From Pseudoxanthomonas sp. Root630 (GTDB lineage: Bacteria; Pseudomonadota; Gammaproteobacteria; Xanthomonadales; Xanthomonadaceae), in contig NZ_LMGY01000015.1 in the NCBI RefSeq assembly GCF_001427585.1, forward strand, positions 25,850-89,849: a stretch of DNA of 64,000 nucleotides, in the 5' to 3' direction. The notes under the pieces are model-generated. The model did not search any database. It saw only the letters and a program-made list of their open reading frames with translations, and had not been told where the DNA came from. The position numbers and the translations under genes were made by a program. Below are positions 52,144 to 61,763 of the stretch, in pieces (the stretch's first letter is position 1; the number at the start of each line of letters is the position of its first letter).

Positions 52144-53022
52144 ATGAGCCGACTGCCGCTGGACCAGGTGGACGCCTTCGTGACGGCGGCGCGCCTGCGC
52201 AATCTCACCCGTGCCGCCGAAGCGATGCACCTCACGGTCAGCGCGTTGAGCCATCGCATGCGGCTGCTGGAACAGCGGCTGGGCCACAAGCTGCTGGCGC
52301 GGGGCCCCCGCGGCGTGGAACTGACGCCCGAAGGCCAGCGGCTGTTCGATGCGATCTCCGGACCGCTGGACACCATCGATCACGCACTGCGGCGCGCCAC
52401 GTTGCGCAACGACCACACCGTGACGCTGAGCCTGATCCCCTCCATGGCCACCGCCTGGCTGGTGCCGCGCCTGCCGGCGTTCCTGGCCCAGCATCCGGAA
52501 CTCGGCCTCAATCTGCAATCGAGCACGCACGTGGTGGATTTCGAGCGCGAGCCGGTGGACCTGGCGCTGCGGCTCGGCGGTGGACGCTGGCCGAACGTGC
52601 ACGCGGAGTTCCTCTTCCACGAATGGATCACCCCGGTCGCCAGCCCCGGCTTGCTGAAGCAGCACGGCCGGCCGGCCCCGGACCAGATGGCGAAGCTGCC
52701 GTTGCTCGGCGATCCGGCCAATCGGTGGAAAGACTGGTTCGAGCATTTCGGCGGACAGCCGCCAGCGCGCTATGTCGCGCAGTTCGACGACACCGAAACG
52801 CTGCACCAGGCAGCGGCGCAAGGCGTGGGCGTGGCACTGGCCCGCTGGACGCTGGCCGAGCCGCTGGTGAAGGCCGGCCGGCTGGTGACGCTGACGAAGA
52901 AACGGCTGCAGGCCGACTTCGCCCACTACCTGGTGTATCCGGAACGCAGCCTGGCCCATCCCGGTTTCCGCAAGGTGCGCAGCTGGCTGCTGGAACAGGC
53001 CGGCATCGCGGTGGAGCGATGA
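52144..53022 (+). CDS. LysR-family transcriptional regulator (GcvA-like)
   Basis: 292 residues. LysR HTH at about 5-64 (LDQVDAFVTAARLRNLTRAAEAMHLTVSALSHRMRLLEQRLG), then an effector domain (VTLSLIPSMATAWLVPRLPAFLAQHPELGLNL, FEREPVDLALRLGGGRWPNVHAEFL) of the GcvA/AmpR type. Divergent from the 78-residue ORF; a 109-bp intergenic region should hold its binding site. aceK begins 30 bp downstream on the same strand. Confidence 0.93.
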   Translation: MSRLPLDQVDAFVTAARLRNLTRAAEAMHLTVSALSHRMRLLEQRLGHKLLARGPRGVELTPEGQRLFDAISGPLDTIDHALRRATLRNDHTVTLSLIPSMATAWLVPRLPAFLAQHPELGLNLQSSTHVVDFEREPVDLALRLGGGRWPNVHAEFLFHEWITPVASPGLLKQHGRPAPDQMAKLPLLGDPANRWKDWFEHFGGQPPARYVAQFDDTETLHQAAAQGVGVALARWTLAEPLVKAGRLVTLTKKRLQADFAHYLVYPERSLAHPGFRKVRSWLLEQAGIAVER

Positions 53023-53052
53023 CTCCAGCGCGTGCCGGCTAACATCGTGCGC

Positions 53053-54762
53053 ATGGTCCCTGCCGATGCCATCGCCCGCCTGATCCACGACGCCTTCGCG
53101 GACTACCACGCGCGGTTCGCCGAGATCACGCAGCGCGCGAAGCACCGCTTCGAAACGCAGGACTGGGCCGCTGCCCGCAGCGATGCCGTCGAACGCATCG
53201 CGCTGTACGACCAGTGCATCGCCGAGTGCGCCCTGCGCCTGCAGTCGGCGTTGCTGGGACGGGCGCACGACCGGACGTTGTGGATCGCCGCGCGCGCGGC
53301 CTTCGAGACGCTGGTCGCCGGCCAGATCGACCGCGAGCTCTACAAGACTTTCTACAACACGCTCAGCCGCCGCTTCCTGCGTATCCGCGGCGTGGATCCG
53401 GCGCTGGAGTTCGTCGCGCTCGATGTGGAACCCACCGACGCGATCACCCACCCGGTCGCGCGCCACAGCTATGCGGTCTCCGAACAGCGACCCACCGATA
53501 CCTTCGCGCGCGTGCTGGCGGACTACGGCTTCGACGTGCCCTACGCGCACCGCACCCGCTGCGCGGCGGCGATCGCGGTGCGGTTGCAGGACGACCTGGC
53601 GCACTGGGGCGCGCAGCCGGTACGCGGCATCGAACTGCTGGACACGGTGTTCTACCGCGAGCGCCGCGCTTACCTGGTCGGCCGGGTGTTCGGCGAACAC
53701 CGGTTCTCGCCCTGCGTGATCGCGCTGGTGAACGAGGGCGGCCAACTGAAGGCGGAAGCCGTGCTGACCCATCGCGCCGACGTGGCGCACCTGTTCGGCA
53801 CCTCGCGCAGCTACTTCCATGCCGACCTGGCGACGGTCGGCGATGCGGTGGTGTTCCTGCGCTCGTTGTTGCCGGGCAAACCGATCGACGAGATCTACAC
53901 CGTGCTCGGCCGCGCCAAGCAGGGCAAGACCGAGCGCTATCGCACCTTCTTCCACCATTTCGCCGCGCATCCGGACGAACGGCTGGTGCATGCCGAAGGC
54001 ACGCCCGGCATGGTGATGGCGGTGTTCACCCTGCCCAGCTATCCGCTGGTGTTCAAGGTGATCCGCGACCGCTTCGCCTATCCCAAGGCGATGAGCCGGC
54101 AGGATGTGGAAGACAAGTACGACCTGGTCTTCCACCTGGATCGCGTCGGTCGCCTGCTGGACACGCAGGCGTTCCGCTTCCTGCGCTTTCCGCGCGCGCG
54201 ATTCGCGCCGGCCCTGCTGCAGGAACTGCGCGAGAGCTGTGGGCAGAGCGTCAGCGAGGACGGCGACGACCTCGTCATCGACCTGTGCTACGTGCAGCGC
54301 CGGTTGCGGCCGTTGAACCTCTACCTGCGCGAGCAGAAGCCCGAGGCGGCACGCGCCGCCGCGCTCGACTACGGCCAGGCGATCCGCGACATGGCGCGCA
54401 ACAACATCTTCCCCGGCGACATGCTGCTGAAGAACTTCGGCGTGTCCCGGCACGGCCGCGTGGTCTTCTACGACTACGACGAACTGCGGCTGGTCACCGA
54501 CTGCCGGTTCCGCGACTGGCCGCAGGCGGAGAGCTACGAGGAACAGATGGCCGATGCACCGTGGTTCCATGTGGACGCGGGCGATGTGTTCCCGGAGCGT
54601 TTCCCGCAGTTCCTCGGCCTGCCCGGGCCGCAGGCGAAAGCGCTGAAGGCCGCGCACGGCGCGCTGTTCCAGCCTGGCTGGTGGCGCGACCTTCAGTCGC
54701 ACCTCGCGGCGGGCGACTACCCGGATACTCCGCCTTACCCGGACACGCTCAAGCTCGCGTGA
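53053..54762 (+). CDS. aceK: Isocitrate dehydrogenase kinase/phosphatase
   Basis: 569 residues from ATG 53053; a GTG at 53032 with GAGCGATGA upstream would give 576, so the start is unsettled. AceK reversibly phosphorylates isocitrate dehydrogenase to divert carbon to the glyoxylate shunt. Features: [38 protein letters not shown], the AceK nucleotide loop [27 protein letters not shown], and the catalytic [29 protein letters not shown]. aceA and aceB are not adjacent. The nearby IDH is the monomeric type, which is not the classical AceK substrate. Confidence 0.94.
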   Translation: MVPADAIARLIHDAFADYHARFAEITQRAKHRFETQDWAAARSDAVERIALYDQCIAECALRLQSALLGRAHDRTLWIAARAAFETLVAGQIDRELYKTFYNTLSRRFLRIRGVDPALEFVALDVEPTDAITHPVARHSYAVSEQRPTDTFARVLADYGFDVPYAHRTRCAAAIAVRLQDDLAHWGAQPVRGIELLDTVFYRERRAYLVGRVFGEHRFSPCVIALVNEGGQLKAEAVLTHRADVAHLFGTSRSYFHADLATVGDAVVFLRSLLPGKPIDEIYTVLGRAKQGKTERYRTFFHHFAAHPDERLVHAEGTPGMVMAVFTLPSYPLVFKVIRDRFAYPKAMSRQDVEDKYDLVFHLDRVGRLLDTQAFRFLRFPRARFAPALLQELRESCGQSVSEDGDDLVIDLCYVQRRLRPLNLYLREQKPEAARAAALDYGQAIRDMARNNIFPGDMLLKNFGVSRHGRVVFYDYDELRLVTDCRFRDWPQAESYEEQMADAPWFHVDAGDVFPERFPQFLGLPGPQAKALKAAHGALFQPGWWRDLQSHLAAGDYPDTPPYPDTLKLA

Positions 54763-54829
54763 CCGTGCGCATGCCCCTGCAACAGGCAGCGCGCTACCCT
54801 AGCCGCCACATGGAAACCGCCCTCCCGCC

Positions 54830-57535
54830 ATGAGCACCTACCGCCTCGACTCGATCTTCCGTCCGCGCGCCGTCGCCGTGGTCGGCAGCCAGTCGCGTCC
54901 GCGCTCGGTGGGCCGCGCGGTGGTGGAGAACCTGCGCGATGCCGGCTTCGCCGGTCCCATCGGCCTGGTCAACAAGCATCCGTCGCCGATGGACGGCGTG
55001 GCGACGGTGCGCCATCTGCGCGACCTGCCGTGGACACCCGACCTGGTCGTGATCGCCACGCCCGCGGCGACCGTGCCGCAGCTGGCCGCCGAAGCCGCGG
55101 AGAAAGGCGCAGCCGCCGTCGTCGTGCTCACCGCCGCGATGGGCAGTGGCCCCGGTTCACCGGCGGCGCAGCTGGAAGCGCTGACGCGCGAGAAAGGCCT
55201 GCGCGTGCTCGGCCCGAACTGCCTGGGCGTGATCGCGCCGCATGCGCGCCTCAACGCCAGCCTGGCCAGCCGCTTCCCGAAGGCCGGCGATCTGGCGCTG
55301 ATCTCGCAGTCGGGCGCCATCTCCGGCGGCCTGGTGGAATGGAGCATGAGCCAGCCGGTCGGTTTCTCCGCCGTGGTGTCGCTGGGCGATGCGCTGGATG
55401 TCGACTTCGCCGACCTGCTGGACTACTTCGCCACCGACCACCGCACGCGCGCGATCCTGCTGTACGTGGAAGCGATCCGCGATGCGCGCAAATTCATGTC
55501 CGCCGCACGCGCGGCCGCGCGCACCAAGCCCGTGGTCGTGGTGAAGTCCGGCCACAGCGGCAACGTCAAGGTCACGCCGGCCGGCAGCACGCATACGCAG
55601 AACCTCGCCAAGCCGAATGCCGTCTACGGCGCGGCGTTCCGACGCGCCGGCCTGCTGCGCGTGCGTTCGCTGCACGAGCTGTTCGCCGCCGCACGCACGC
55701 TGGGGCAGGTCCGCCCGTTCCAGGGCCGGCGGCTCGCCATCCTCACCAACGGCGGTGGCGTGGGTGCGCTGTCGGTCGATCACCTGTACGAACAGGGCGG
55801 CACGCTGGCCACGCTGTCCGATGCCACGCGCGATGCGCTGGATCGCATCCTGCCGGTCGGCTGGTCGCGCACGAATCCGGTGGACCTGCTGACCGACATC
55901 GACGCCGAACGCTACGCCGCGACGATCGAAGCGCTGCTGGCGGACCCCGGGAACGATGCGCTGCTGGCGGTCAACGTGCCCACCGTGTTGTCGTCCTCCG
56001 CGGAGGCGGCCGATGCCGTGGTCGGCGTGCTGGGCAGTGGCGCCGCCGCCGCCTCGCGCAAGCCGGTGTTCACCGTGTGGCTGGGCAACGATCCGCAGGC
56101 CGAAGCCGTGCTCGATGCCGCGCACGTGCCGCGCTATCCCAACGAGTCCGACGCCGTTGCCGGCTTCATGCACCTGGTCCGCCATCGCGAGGTGCAGGCC
56201 GCGTTGATGGAAACGCCGCCGAGCCTGCCGGAAGACTTCAGCCCCGACGTGGCGATGGCCCGCGCACTGGTCGATACCGCGTTGGACGCCGGCCAGACCT
56301 GGCTTGATCCGCTGGCCACCACGCAGTTGCTCGCCGCCTACGGCATTCCGATGGCGCCGCTGTGGCGCGCGACCGACGCCGAGGATGCCGCGCGCATTGC
56401 GGCGCCGCTGCTCGCCGAGGGCAGGACCGTGGCGGTGAAGATCCTGTCGCCCGACATCCCGCACAAGTCGGACGTGGATGGCGTGCGCCTCAACCTGCCG
56501 AACGCACACGCCGTGCGCGAAGCCGCCGCCGGCATCCTGCAGCGCGCGCGCGAACGCCGTCCCGAGGCGCGCATCGAAGGTGTGCTGGTGCAACCGACGG
56601 TGCTGCGTCCGAAGGCGCGCGAACTGATCGCCGGCATCGCCGACGATCCCGTGTTCGGCCCGGTGATCGCGTTCGGCCGTGGCGGTACCGCCGTGGAAGT
56701 CATCAACGACCAGGCCGTCGCCCTGCCACCGCTGGACCTGCGCCTGGCGCACGAACTGATCGCGCGCACCCGCGTATCGCGCGTGCTGAAGGCATACCGC
56801 GACGTGCCCGCGGCCGACGAACGCGCGGTCGCGCTGGTGCTGGTGAAGCTGGCGCAGCTCGCGGCCGACATCCCGGAAATCCAGCAGCTCGACATCAACC
56901 CGCTGCTGGCCGACCGCGATGGCGTGGTCGCGGTGGACGCGCGCATCGCCGTCGCGCGCGGTCGCGCACTGCACAAGGGCCGCGGCCATCCGCGCTTCGC
57001 GATCTTCCCGTATCCGACGGAATGGGAGCGGACCATCGAACTGGCCGATGGCCAGCCCGCGCTGATCCGCCCGGTGCGGCCGGAAGACGACGCGATGTTC
57101 CGGGAATTCTTCACCCACGTGACAGATGAAGACCTGCGCCTGCGCTTCTTCCAGTCGGTGCGCCATTTCAGCCACGAGTTCATCGCGCGCCTGACCCAGC
57201 TCGACTATGCGCGCTCGATCGCGCTGGTGGCGGTCCATCCGGAAACCCACGAAATGCTCGGCGCGGTGCGCCTGCATGCCGACGCGAACTACGAAAAGGG
57301 CGAGTACGGCATCCTGGTGCGCTCGGACCTCAAGGGCCACGGCATCGGCTGGAAGCTGATGCAGATCATGATCGAGTACGCGCAATGGCAGGGCCTGAAG
57401 CTGATCGAAGGCCAGGTGCTGCGCGAGAACCGCACCATGCTCGCGATGTGCGAAAGCCTGGGCTTCACCGTGAAGCTGGACCCGGACGACCCCACGCTGA
57501 TGAACGTCAGCCTGCCGGTGCCCTCCTCCGCATGA
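54830..57535 (+). CDS. Fused ADP-forming acyl-CoA synthetase-like/GNAT protein lysine acetyltransferase (PatZ/YfiQ type)
   Basis: 901 residues. In order: CoA-binding Rossmann domain (FRPRAVAVVGSQSRPRSVGRAV), succinyl-CoA ligase-like domains (LISQSGAISGGLVEWSM, RRLAILTNGGGVGALSVDHL), ATP-grasp domain (about 490-720; VAVKILSPDIPHKSDVDGVRLNL), and a C-terminal GNAT domain from about 733 (LIRPVRPEDDAMFREFFTHV, GEYGILVRSDLKGHGIGWKLMQ). PatZ acetylates metabolic enzymes such as acetyl-CoA synthetase. No clear ribosome site precedes ATG 54830. The last codons (LMNVSLPVPSSA) are duplicated 0.9 kb downstream, and the stop overlaps the next start by 4 nt. Confidence 0.93.
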   Translation: MSTYRLDSIFRPRAVAVVGSQSRPRSVGRAVVENLRDAGFAGPIGLVNKHPSPMDGVATVRHLRDLPWTPDLVVIATPAATVPQLAAEAAEKGAAAVVVLTAAMGSGPGSPAAQLEALTREKGLRVLGPNCLGVIAPHARLNASLASRFPKAGDLALISQSGAISGGLVEWSMSQPVGFSAVVSLGDALDVDFADLLDYFATDHRTRAILLYVEAIRDARKFMSAARAAARTKPVVVVKSGHSGNVKVTPAGSTHTQNLAKPNAVYGAAFRRAGLLRVRSLHELFAAARTLGQVRPFQGRRLAILTNGGGVGALSVDHLYEQGGTLATLSDATRDALDRILPVGWSRTNPVDLLTDIDAERYAATIEALLADPGNDALLAVNVPTVLSSSAEAADAVVGVLGSGAAAASRKPVFTVWLGNDPQAEAVLDAAHVPRYPNESDAVAGFMHLVRHREVQAALMETPPSLPEDFSPDVAMARALVDTALDAGQTWLDPLATTQLLAAYGIPMAPLWRATDAEDAARIAAPLLAEGRTVAVKILSPDIPHKSDVDGVRLNLPNAHAVREAAAGILQRARERRPEARIEGVLVQPTVLRPKARELIAGIADDPVFGPVIAFGRGGTAVEVINDQAVALPPLDLRLAHELIARTRVSRVLKAYRDVPAADERAVALVLVKLAQLAADIPEIQQLDINPLLADRDGVVAVDARIAVARGRALHKGRGHPRFAIFPYPTEWERTIELADGQPALIRPVRPEDDAMFREFFTHVTDEDLRLRFFQSVRHFSHEFIARLTQLDYARSIALVAVHPETHEMLGAVRLHADANYEKGEYGILVRSDLKGHGIGWKLMQIMIEYAQWQGLKLIEGQVLRENRTMLAMCESLGFTVKLDPDDPTLMNVSLPVPSSA
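57495..57522 (+). repeat. 28-bp direct repeat, copy 1 (3' end of acetyltransferase gene)
   Basis: CGCTGATGAACGTCAGCCTG and the next 8 bases recur exactly at 58432-58459, flanking the HExxH metallopeptidase gene. Confidence 0.95.
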
Positions 57536-58437
57536 AGCGCCGCACCGTGCTCGTCGCGACGTCACTGGCGCTGGTGGCTTCGGTCGCCGGCGTCGTGGCA
57601 TGGAAGGCTGCACCCACGAAGCGCAATTCCGCACCCAGGGCATCGATCCCGGAAGACGCGAGCCTCCTGCAGACCGCTCACTACCGCGTGCACAGCACGG
57701 CGACGCCCGCACAGACCCGGGAGATCGCCGCCGCCGCGGAAAGCCTGCATGCCGCCTACCTGTCGCTGTTCGCTGGCCACGTGGCGCCGTCCACCACGCC
57801 ACTGATCCTGGTGCTCTATCGCGACGCGGACGAGTTTGCGCGCAACAACCGCAGCCGGCCATGGGCCGAAGCCTATTACCTGCGGCCCGCCTGCTATGCG
57901 TACTACGGGAGCGGAAACGCGAATCCGTACCACTGGATGCTGCACGAGGCCGTGCACCAACTGAACACCGAAGTCGCCGGCTGGCGGTTGCCCGCGTGGG
58001 CCAACGAAGGCATCGCCGGCTACCTCGGTGCGAGTTGGCTGGAAGAAGGCGTCCTGACACCGGGCCGCAGCGATCCCGATACCTACCCCATCTGGTGGCT
58101 GTCGCGGATGAAGCTCACAGGGAGCCTCGACGCCGACGTCGCAGCCGTGCGTTTCATCCCGTTGCGGGAGCTGGTGGAGGGCCGCGGCCCCGGCATCGAC
58201 CAGCACGTCAATCTGTACTACCTGCACTACTGGAGCCTCTCGCACTTCCTGTTCCATCACGAGGACGGGACATACGCCGACGCCTACAAGCAGTTGCTTG
58301 CCCTGGGTGCCGCTACACCCGACTTCGAACGCCTGATCGGGCCGATCGAGGAGATCGAGAAGGCGTGGTACGCGTATCTGCTGGGCGCCATCGCGAAGAT
58401 GCAGGCCTACGAAGCCGAGCATGGCATCGTGCGCTGA
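57532..58437 (+). CDS. Putative membrane-anchored HExxH zinc metallopeptidase (DUF1570-like)
   Basis: 301 residues; ATG overlaps the previous stop (ATGA). N-terminal signal or anchor RRTVLVATSLALVASVAGVVAW (residues 3-24). The sequence HEAVHQLN (His138, Glu139, His142) followed 17 residues later by ANEGIAGYL (Glu159) is a gluzincin-like zinc site, as in DUF1570-type peptidases. Upstream is the typical LILVLYRDADEFARN strand. Likely periplasmic; substrate unknown. It lies between two exact 28-bp repeats derived from the acetyltransferase 3' end and uses the repeat's TGA as its stop, so it looks inserted. Confidence 0.78.
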   Translation: MKRRTVLVATSLALVASVAGVVAWKAAPTKRNSAPRASIPEDASLLQTAHYRVHSTATPAQTREIAAAAESLHAAYLSLFAGHVAPSTTPLILVLYRDADEFARNNRSRPWAEAYYLRPACYAYYGSGNANPYHWMLHEAVHQLNTEVAGWRLPAWANEGIAGYLGASWLEEGVLTPGRSDPDTYPIWWLSRMKLTGSLDADVAAVRFIPLRELVEGRGPGIDQHVNLYYLHYWSLSHFLFHHEDGTYADAYKQLLALGAATPDFERLIGPIEEIEKAWYAYLLGAIAKMQAYEAEHGIVR

Positions 58438-58472
58438 TGAACGTCAGCCTGCCGGTGCCTGCGAGCGCGTAG
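58431..58472 (+). pseudogene. Relic of the acetyltransferase gene 3' end
   Basis: Reading in the acetyltransferase frame, 58431-58472 encodes ALMNVSLPVPASA-stop, matching that protein's real end TLMNVSLPVPSSA. The first 28 bp shared are identical and the rest differs. It is too short to be functional and marks a former gene end or a duplication. Confidence 0.85.
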
Positions 58473-58514
58473 GGAATTTCTCGTCATTCCTGCGAAGACG
58501 GGGATGACGGCGCT

Positions 58515-59543
58515 TTACAGCGCCACCACCACCTTGCCGAAGTTCTCCCCGCGCAGCAGGCCGATCAGCGCGCGCGGTGCATTCTCCAGACCTTCCACCA
58601 GGTCCTCGCGGTAGCGGATCTTCCCGTCGGCGAGCCAGGCGCCCATGTCGCGCAGGAACTGCGGGTACAGCGCGATGAAGTCGTACTGGATGAAGCCGCG
58701 CACGGTCAGGTGCCGGGACAGGATCTGGCCCATCAGCAGCGCCATGCGATCGGGCCCGGGCGGCAAAGCGGTGTCGTTGTAGTGCGCGACCAGGCCGCAG
58801 ACCGGGATGCGCGCGAAATCGTTGAGCAGCGGCAGCACCGCGTCGAAGACCGCGCCGCCGACGTTCTCGAAGTAGACATCGATGCCGTCGGGACAGGCGG
58901 CGCGCAGCTGCTCGGCGAAATCCGGCGCGCGATGATCCAGCGCGACGTCGAAGCCGAGTTCGTCGCGCAGGTAGGCACGCTTGGCTTCGCCACCCGCGAT
59001 GCCGACGGCGCGCGCGCCCTGCAGCTTCGCGATCTGCCCGACCGTCGCCCCGACCGGACCGCTGGCCGCGGCCACCACGACGGTTTCGCCGGGTTGCGGT
59101 TTGCCGATCTCGTGCAGGCCGACGTACGCGGTGAAGCCCGGCATGCCGTACACGCCCAGCGCGGTGGTCAGCGGCGCGGCACGCGCATCCAGCTTGCGCT
59201 TCAGCATGCCGCCCTGCGCGACGGCATGGGTCTGCCACCCGCCGTGCGCGAGCACGAGATCACCGGGCTGCAGGTCCGGGTGGCGCGAGGCGATCACTTC
59301 CGACACCGTGCCGCCGTCCATCACCTCGCCGATCTCCACCGGCTTCGCATACGAACGTCCGGCATTCATGCGGCCGCGCATGTACGGATCCAGCGACAGA
59401 TAGCGATTGCGCAGCAGCACCTGGCCGTCCGCGGGTTCGGGTAGCGGCACGTGCTCCAAGCGGAAGTCATCGGCGGTCGGCTCGCCGCGCGGCCGCGATG
59501 CCAGCACGATGCGGGTGTTCTGGGTGGCGTCGTGGCGCGTCAT
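58515..59543 (-). CDS. NADP-dependent zinc-independent MDR oxidoreductase (CurA/leukotriene-B4-dehydrogenase-like)
   Basis: 342 residues from ATG 59543 with CGGAGC upstream. Family blocks: IVLASRPRGEPTADDFRLEHVPLPEPADGQVL, RNRYLSLDPYMRGRM, YGMPGFTAYVGLHEIG, nucleotide motif AAASGPVGATVGQIAKLQGA, YFENVGGAVFDAVLPLL and HLTVRGFIQYDF. Reduces activated double bonds with NADPH; the natural substrate is unknown. Lacks zinc ligands, as is usual here. Stand-alone. Confidence 0.92.
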   Translation of the reverse strand: MTRHDATQNTRIVLASRPRGEPTADDFRLEHVPLPEPADGQVLLRNRYLSLDPYMRGRMNAGRSYAKPVEIGEVMDGGTVSEVIASRHPDLQPGDLVLAHGGWQTHAVAQGGMLKRKLDARAAPLTTALGVYGMPGFTAYVGLHEIGKPQPGETVVVAAASGPVGATVGQIAKLQGARAVGIAGGEAKRAYLRDELGFDVALDHRAPDFAEQLRAACPDGIDVYFENVGGAVFDAVLPLLNDFARIPVCGLVAHYNDTALPPGPDRMALLMGQILSRHLTVRGFIQYDFIALYPQFLRDMGAWLADGKIRYREDLVEGLENAPRALIGLLRGENFGKVVVAL

Positions 59544-59688
59544 GGCGATGGCTCCGAAAGTGCGGATGGGCGTCAGTCTAACGATGCCACCGAGGCATGC
59601 GGTGAAGCGTGCCCGTGCTGCGACGACCGCCATGCCGCCTGAACATGGCGCGTGCTAGGCTCCGCGCACCTTTCTGGAGGGCTGACGC

Positions 59689-60558
59689 ATGACGACCCGT
59701 ATTTCGCTGTCCCTGGCACTCGTGGCCGCACTCGCCGCATCGCCCGCCGTGTTCGCCGCGGCGCCGGCGAAGACCGACGCTGCGGCCAAGGCGCTGCCCG
59801 CCGCCGATGTCGCCGCACTGGATGCCGCGCTGAAGGGCGACTGGCGCGATCCGAAGAACGTCGCGCGCGATGCGTATCGCCATCCGAAGGAAACCCTGTC
59901 GTTCTTCGGCGTCACGCCGTCGGAGACCGTCGTCGAGATCACGCCCGGCGGCGGCTGGTATTCCGAAGTGCTGGCGCCTTACCTGAAGGCGAAAGGCAAG
60001 TACGTGGCCGCCGTCGTCGATCCCGCCGCCGTGGCCGAGAAGAGCCGCAACTACTACCAGCGTGGCGTGGACAATCTGGCGAAGAAGTTCACCGACGGCC
60101 CGGCGCAGTTCGACAAGGCCGCGACCGTGAAGTACGACCCGGCCGCGCCGGTGTTCGGTGCCGCGGGTTCGGCCGACGTGGTGCTGACGTTCCGCAACGT
60201 GCACAACTGGCGCAAGGCCGGCCAGGCCGAAGGCATGTTCAAGGGCTTCTACGAGGTGCTGAAGCCCGGCGGCGTGCTCGGCGTGGTGGAGCATCGCGCG
60301 ACAGCCGACGTGCCGGCCGACGATGGCACCGGCTATGTCGGCGAAGCGCAGGTGATCGCGCTGGCCACCGCCGCCGGTTTCCAGCTGGCGGGCAAGAGCG
60401 AGGTCAACGCCAATCCGAAGGACACCAAGGACCATCCGAACGGCGTGTGGACGCTGCCGCCCACCAACGACCATCCGGAAGCGGACCGCGCCAAGTACCA
60501 GGCCATCGGCGAGAGCGACCGGATGACGCTGCGCTTCATCAAGCCGGCCGCCAAGTAA
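59689..60558 (+). CDS. Exported class I SAM-type methyltransferase fold protein
   Basis: 289 residues after TGGAGGG. A clear signal peptide (ISLSLALVAALAASPAVFAAAPA) precedes a methyltransferase core: ETVVEITPGGGWYSEVLAPYL (motif I), KYVAAVVDPAA, ADVVLTFRNVHNW and YEVLKPGGVLGVVEHRA. It belongs to a group of predicted methyltransferases with signal peptides (COG4798-like by recollection). SAM is not known to be available in the periplasm, so either a different ligand is bound or function has shifted. Confidence 0.85.
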   Translation: MTTRISLSLALVAALAASPAVFAAAPAKTDAAAKALPAADVAALDAALKGDWRDPKNVARDAYRHPKETLSFFGVTPSETVVEITPGGGWYSEVLAPYLKAKGKYVAAVVDPAAVAEKSRNYYQRGVDNLAKKFTDGPAQFDKAATVKYDPAAPVFGAAGSADVVLTFRNVHNWRKAGQAEGMFKGFYEVLKPGGVLGVVEHRATADVPADDGTGYVGEAQVIALATAAGFQLAGKSEVNANPKDTKDHPNGVWTLPPTNDHPEADRAKYQAIGESDRMTLRFIKPAAK

Positions 60559-60615
60559 GCTGGAACGCGCGCCGTCGCGGCCTGCATGGTCGCGGCGGCG
60601 TTGTCGTCTTCGCCG

Positions 60616-61152
60616 ATGCTCGTCGCCTTCAACAAACCGTTCAACGTGCTCTGCCAGTTCACCGACCGCAGCGATCCGCCGCGGCGGACGTTGGCGGCGT
60701 TCGGCTTGCCGCCGCGCGTATACGCCGCGGGCCGTCTCGACTACGACAGCGAAGGCCTGTTGCTGCTCACCGACGATGGCGCGCTGGCGAACCGCCTGAC
60801 CGATCCGCGCCACAAGCAGCCCAAGACCTACTGGGTGCAGGTGGAAGGCACCCCGACGGACGCGCAGCTCGAGCAGCTGCGCCTGGGCGTGGTGTTGAAC
60901 GATGGACCGACGCTGCCCGCGAAGGTCGAACGCTTGGACCCCGCCCCCCCGCTATGGGAGCGCGATCCGCCGGTGCGCTTCCGCAAGATGGTGCCGGATG
61001 CGTGGCTCGCGCTGACGATCACCGAAGGCCGCAACCGCCAGGTGCGCCGCATGACCGCCGCGGTCGGCCTGCCCACGCTGCGGCTGGTGCGCGCGGCGAT
61101 GGGCGATGTACGGCTCGATGGTCTCGCGCCCGGCACGTGGCGGGTGCTGTAA
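60616..61152 (+). CDS. rluE: 23S rRNA pseudouridine(2457) synthase
   Basis: 178 residues from ATG 60616 ([20 protein letters not shown]); an ATG at 60586 would add 10 residues. Closely follows the E. coli RluE pattern: [23 protein letters not shown] with catalytic Asp42, [24 protein letters not shown] and [25 protein letters not shown]. It modifies one uridine of 23S rRNA. Lacks an S4 domain, as RluE does. Confidence 0.93.
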   Translation: MLVAFNKPFNVLCQFTDRSDPPRRTLAAFGLPPRVYAAGRLDYDSEGLLLLTDDGALANRLTDPRHKQPKTYWVQVEGTPTDAQLEQLRLGVVLNDGPTLPAKVERLDPAPPLWERDPPVRFRKMVPDAWLALTITEGRNRQVRRMTAAVGLPTLRLVRAAMGDVRLDGLAPGTWRVL

Positions 61153-61155
61153 CGA

Positions 61156-61533
61156 TCAGGTATCGGCGGAACGCGACGCAGTGCTGCGCGGACGGCGCGG
61201 CGTGCCGGTCTTGCGAGCTGACGATCCGTTGCCGTTGACCTTGCGCGCTTCCACGCGGCGCGACTTGCCTTCGATCGGCGCGCTGGCCTGATCGCGCTTG
61301 CGCTTGCGATAGGCGACCAGGGCCAGCAGGCCCACGCCGATGCCGGCCGCGACCGCGACCGCCGGGTTGCGTTTGACGAAGTTCACCGCGAGCTTGCCGC
61401 CGGTCTTCGCGACGCCGAGCGCGGCGCCGGTCTGCAGCAGCTTGTCCGCACTCGGGACTGCATGCTTGAGGCTGCTACCGGCCTGGCTGGCGAGTTCCAA
61501 CGCACGGTCGGTAATGGTGGTCAGCTTGCTCAT
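61156..61533 (-). CDS. Small membrane protein (ElaB/DUF883-like)
   Basis: 125 residues from ATG 61533 with AGGGAAGG upstream. An amphipathic N-terminus (SKLTTITDRALELASQAGSSLKH), a single helix (NPAVAVAAGIGVGLLALVAYRKRKR, about 72-96) and a basic Arg/Ser-rich tail ending TASRSADT. The layout recalls ElaB/YqjD ribosome-associated inner-membrane proteins, though the match is only general. Same strand as hrpB but separated by 230 bp. Confidence 0.65.
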   Translation of the reverse strand: MSKLTTITDRALELASQAGSSLKHAVPSADKLLQTGAALGVAKTGGKLAVNFVKRNPAVAVAAGIGVGLLALVAYRKRKRDQASAPIEGKSRRVEARKVNGNGSSARKTGTPRRPRSTASRSADT

Positions 61534-61638
61534 GGGGCCTTCCCTGAAAGAGGTGGGTAGATCGCCAGTGTCCGGGCGAGGATGTTTACGGGATGTTAGT
61601 TCGCCCACGCGGCGCTGGCCGCGGGCTGAACGACTTCG

Positions 61639-61695
61639 TCAGGTGCCGCGCGGCTTCGCCCGATGGGTCGCCTGGGCGCTCCACGGGTCGTCGGG
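61639..61695 (-). pseudogene. Relic of the hrpB 3' end
   Basis: The minus strand encodes PDDPWSAQATHRAKPRGT-stop, the same 18 residues as the real hrpB C-terminus (61820-61764), with several synonymous base changes. It lies 68 bp downstream of the real stop and has no independent start. Confidence 0.85.
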
Positions 61696-61763
61696 CCGCG
61701 CCGAGTGGAACCCACCGTCAATGTAATGGGTGCGCCGCCGCCGCGGCAGGCGATAACGACGCG

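Noticed and set aside
55157-58060. Antisense frame of 967 codons opposite the PatZ-type gene
   Set aside because: Shadow of the real gene; low-complexity translation and no homologous features.
61696-61763. Small gene or RNA between the hrpB end and its relic
   Set aside because: Only 68 bp with no start, promoter or stem with T-run visible.
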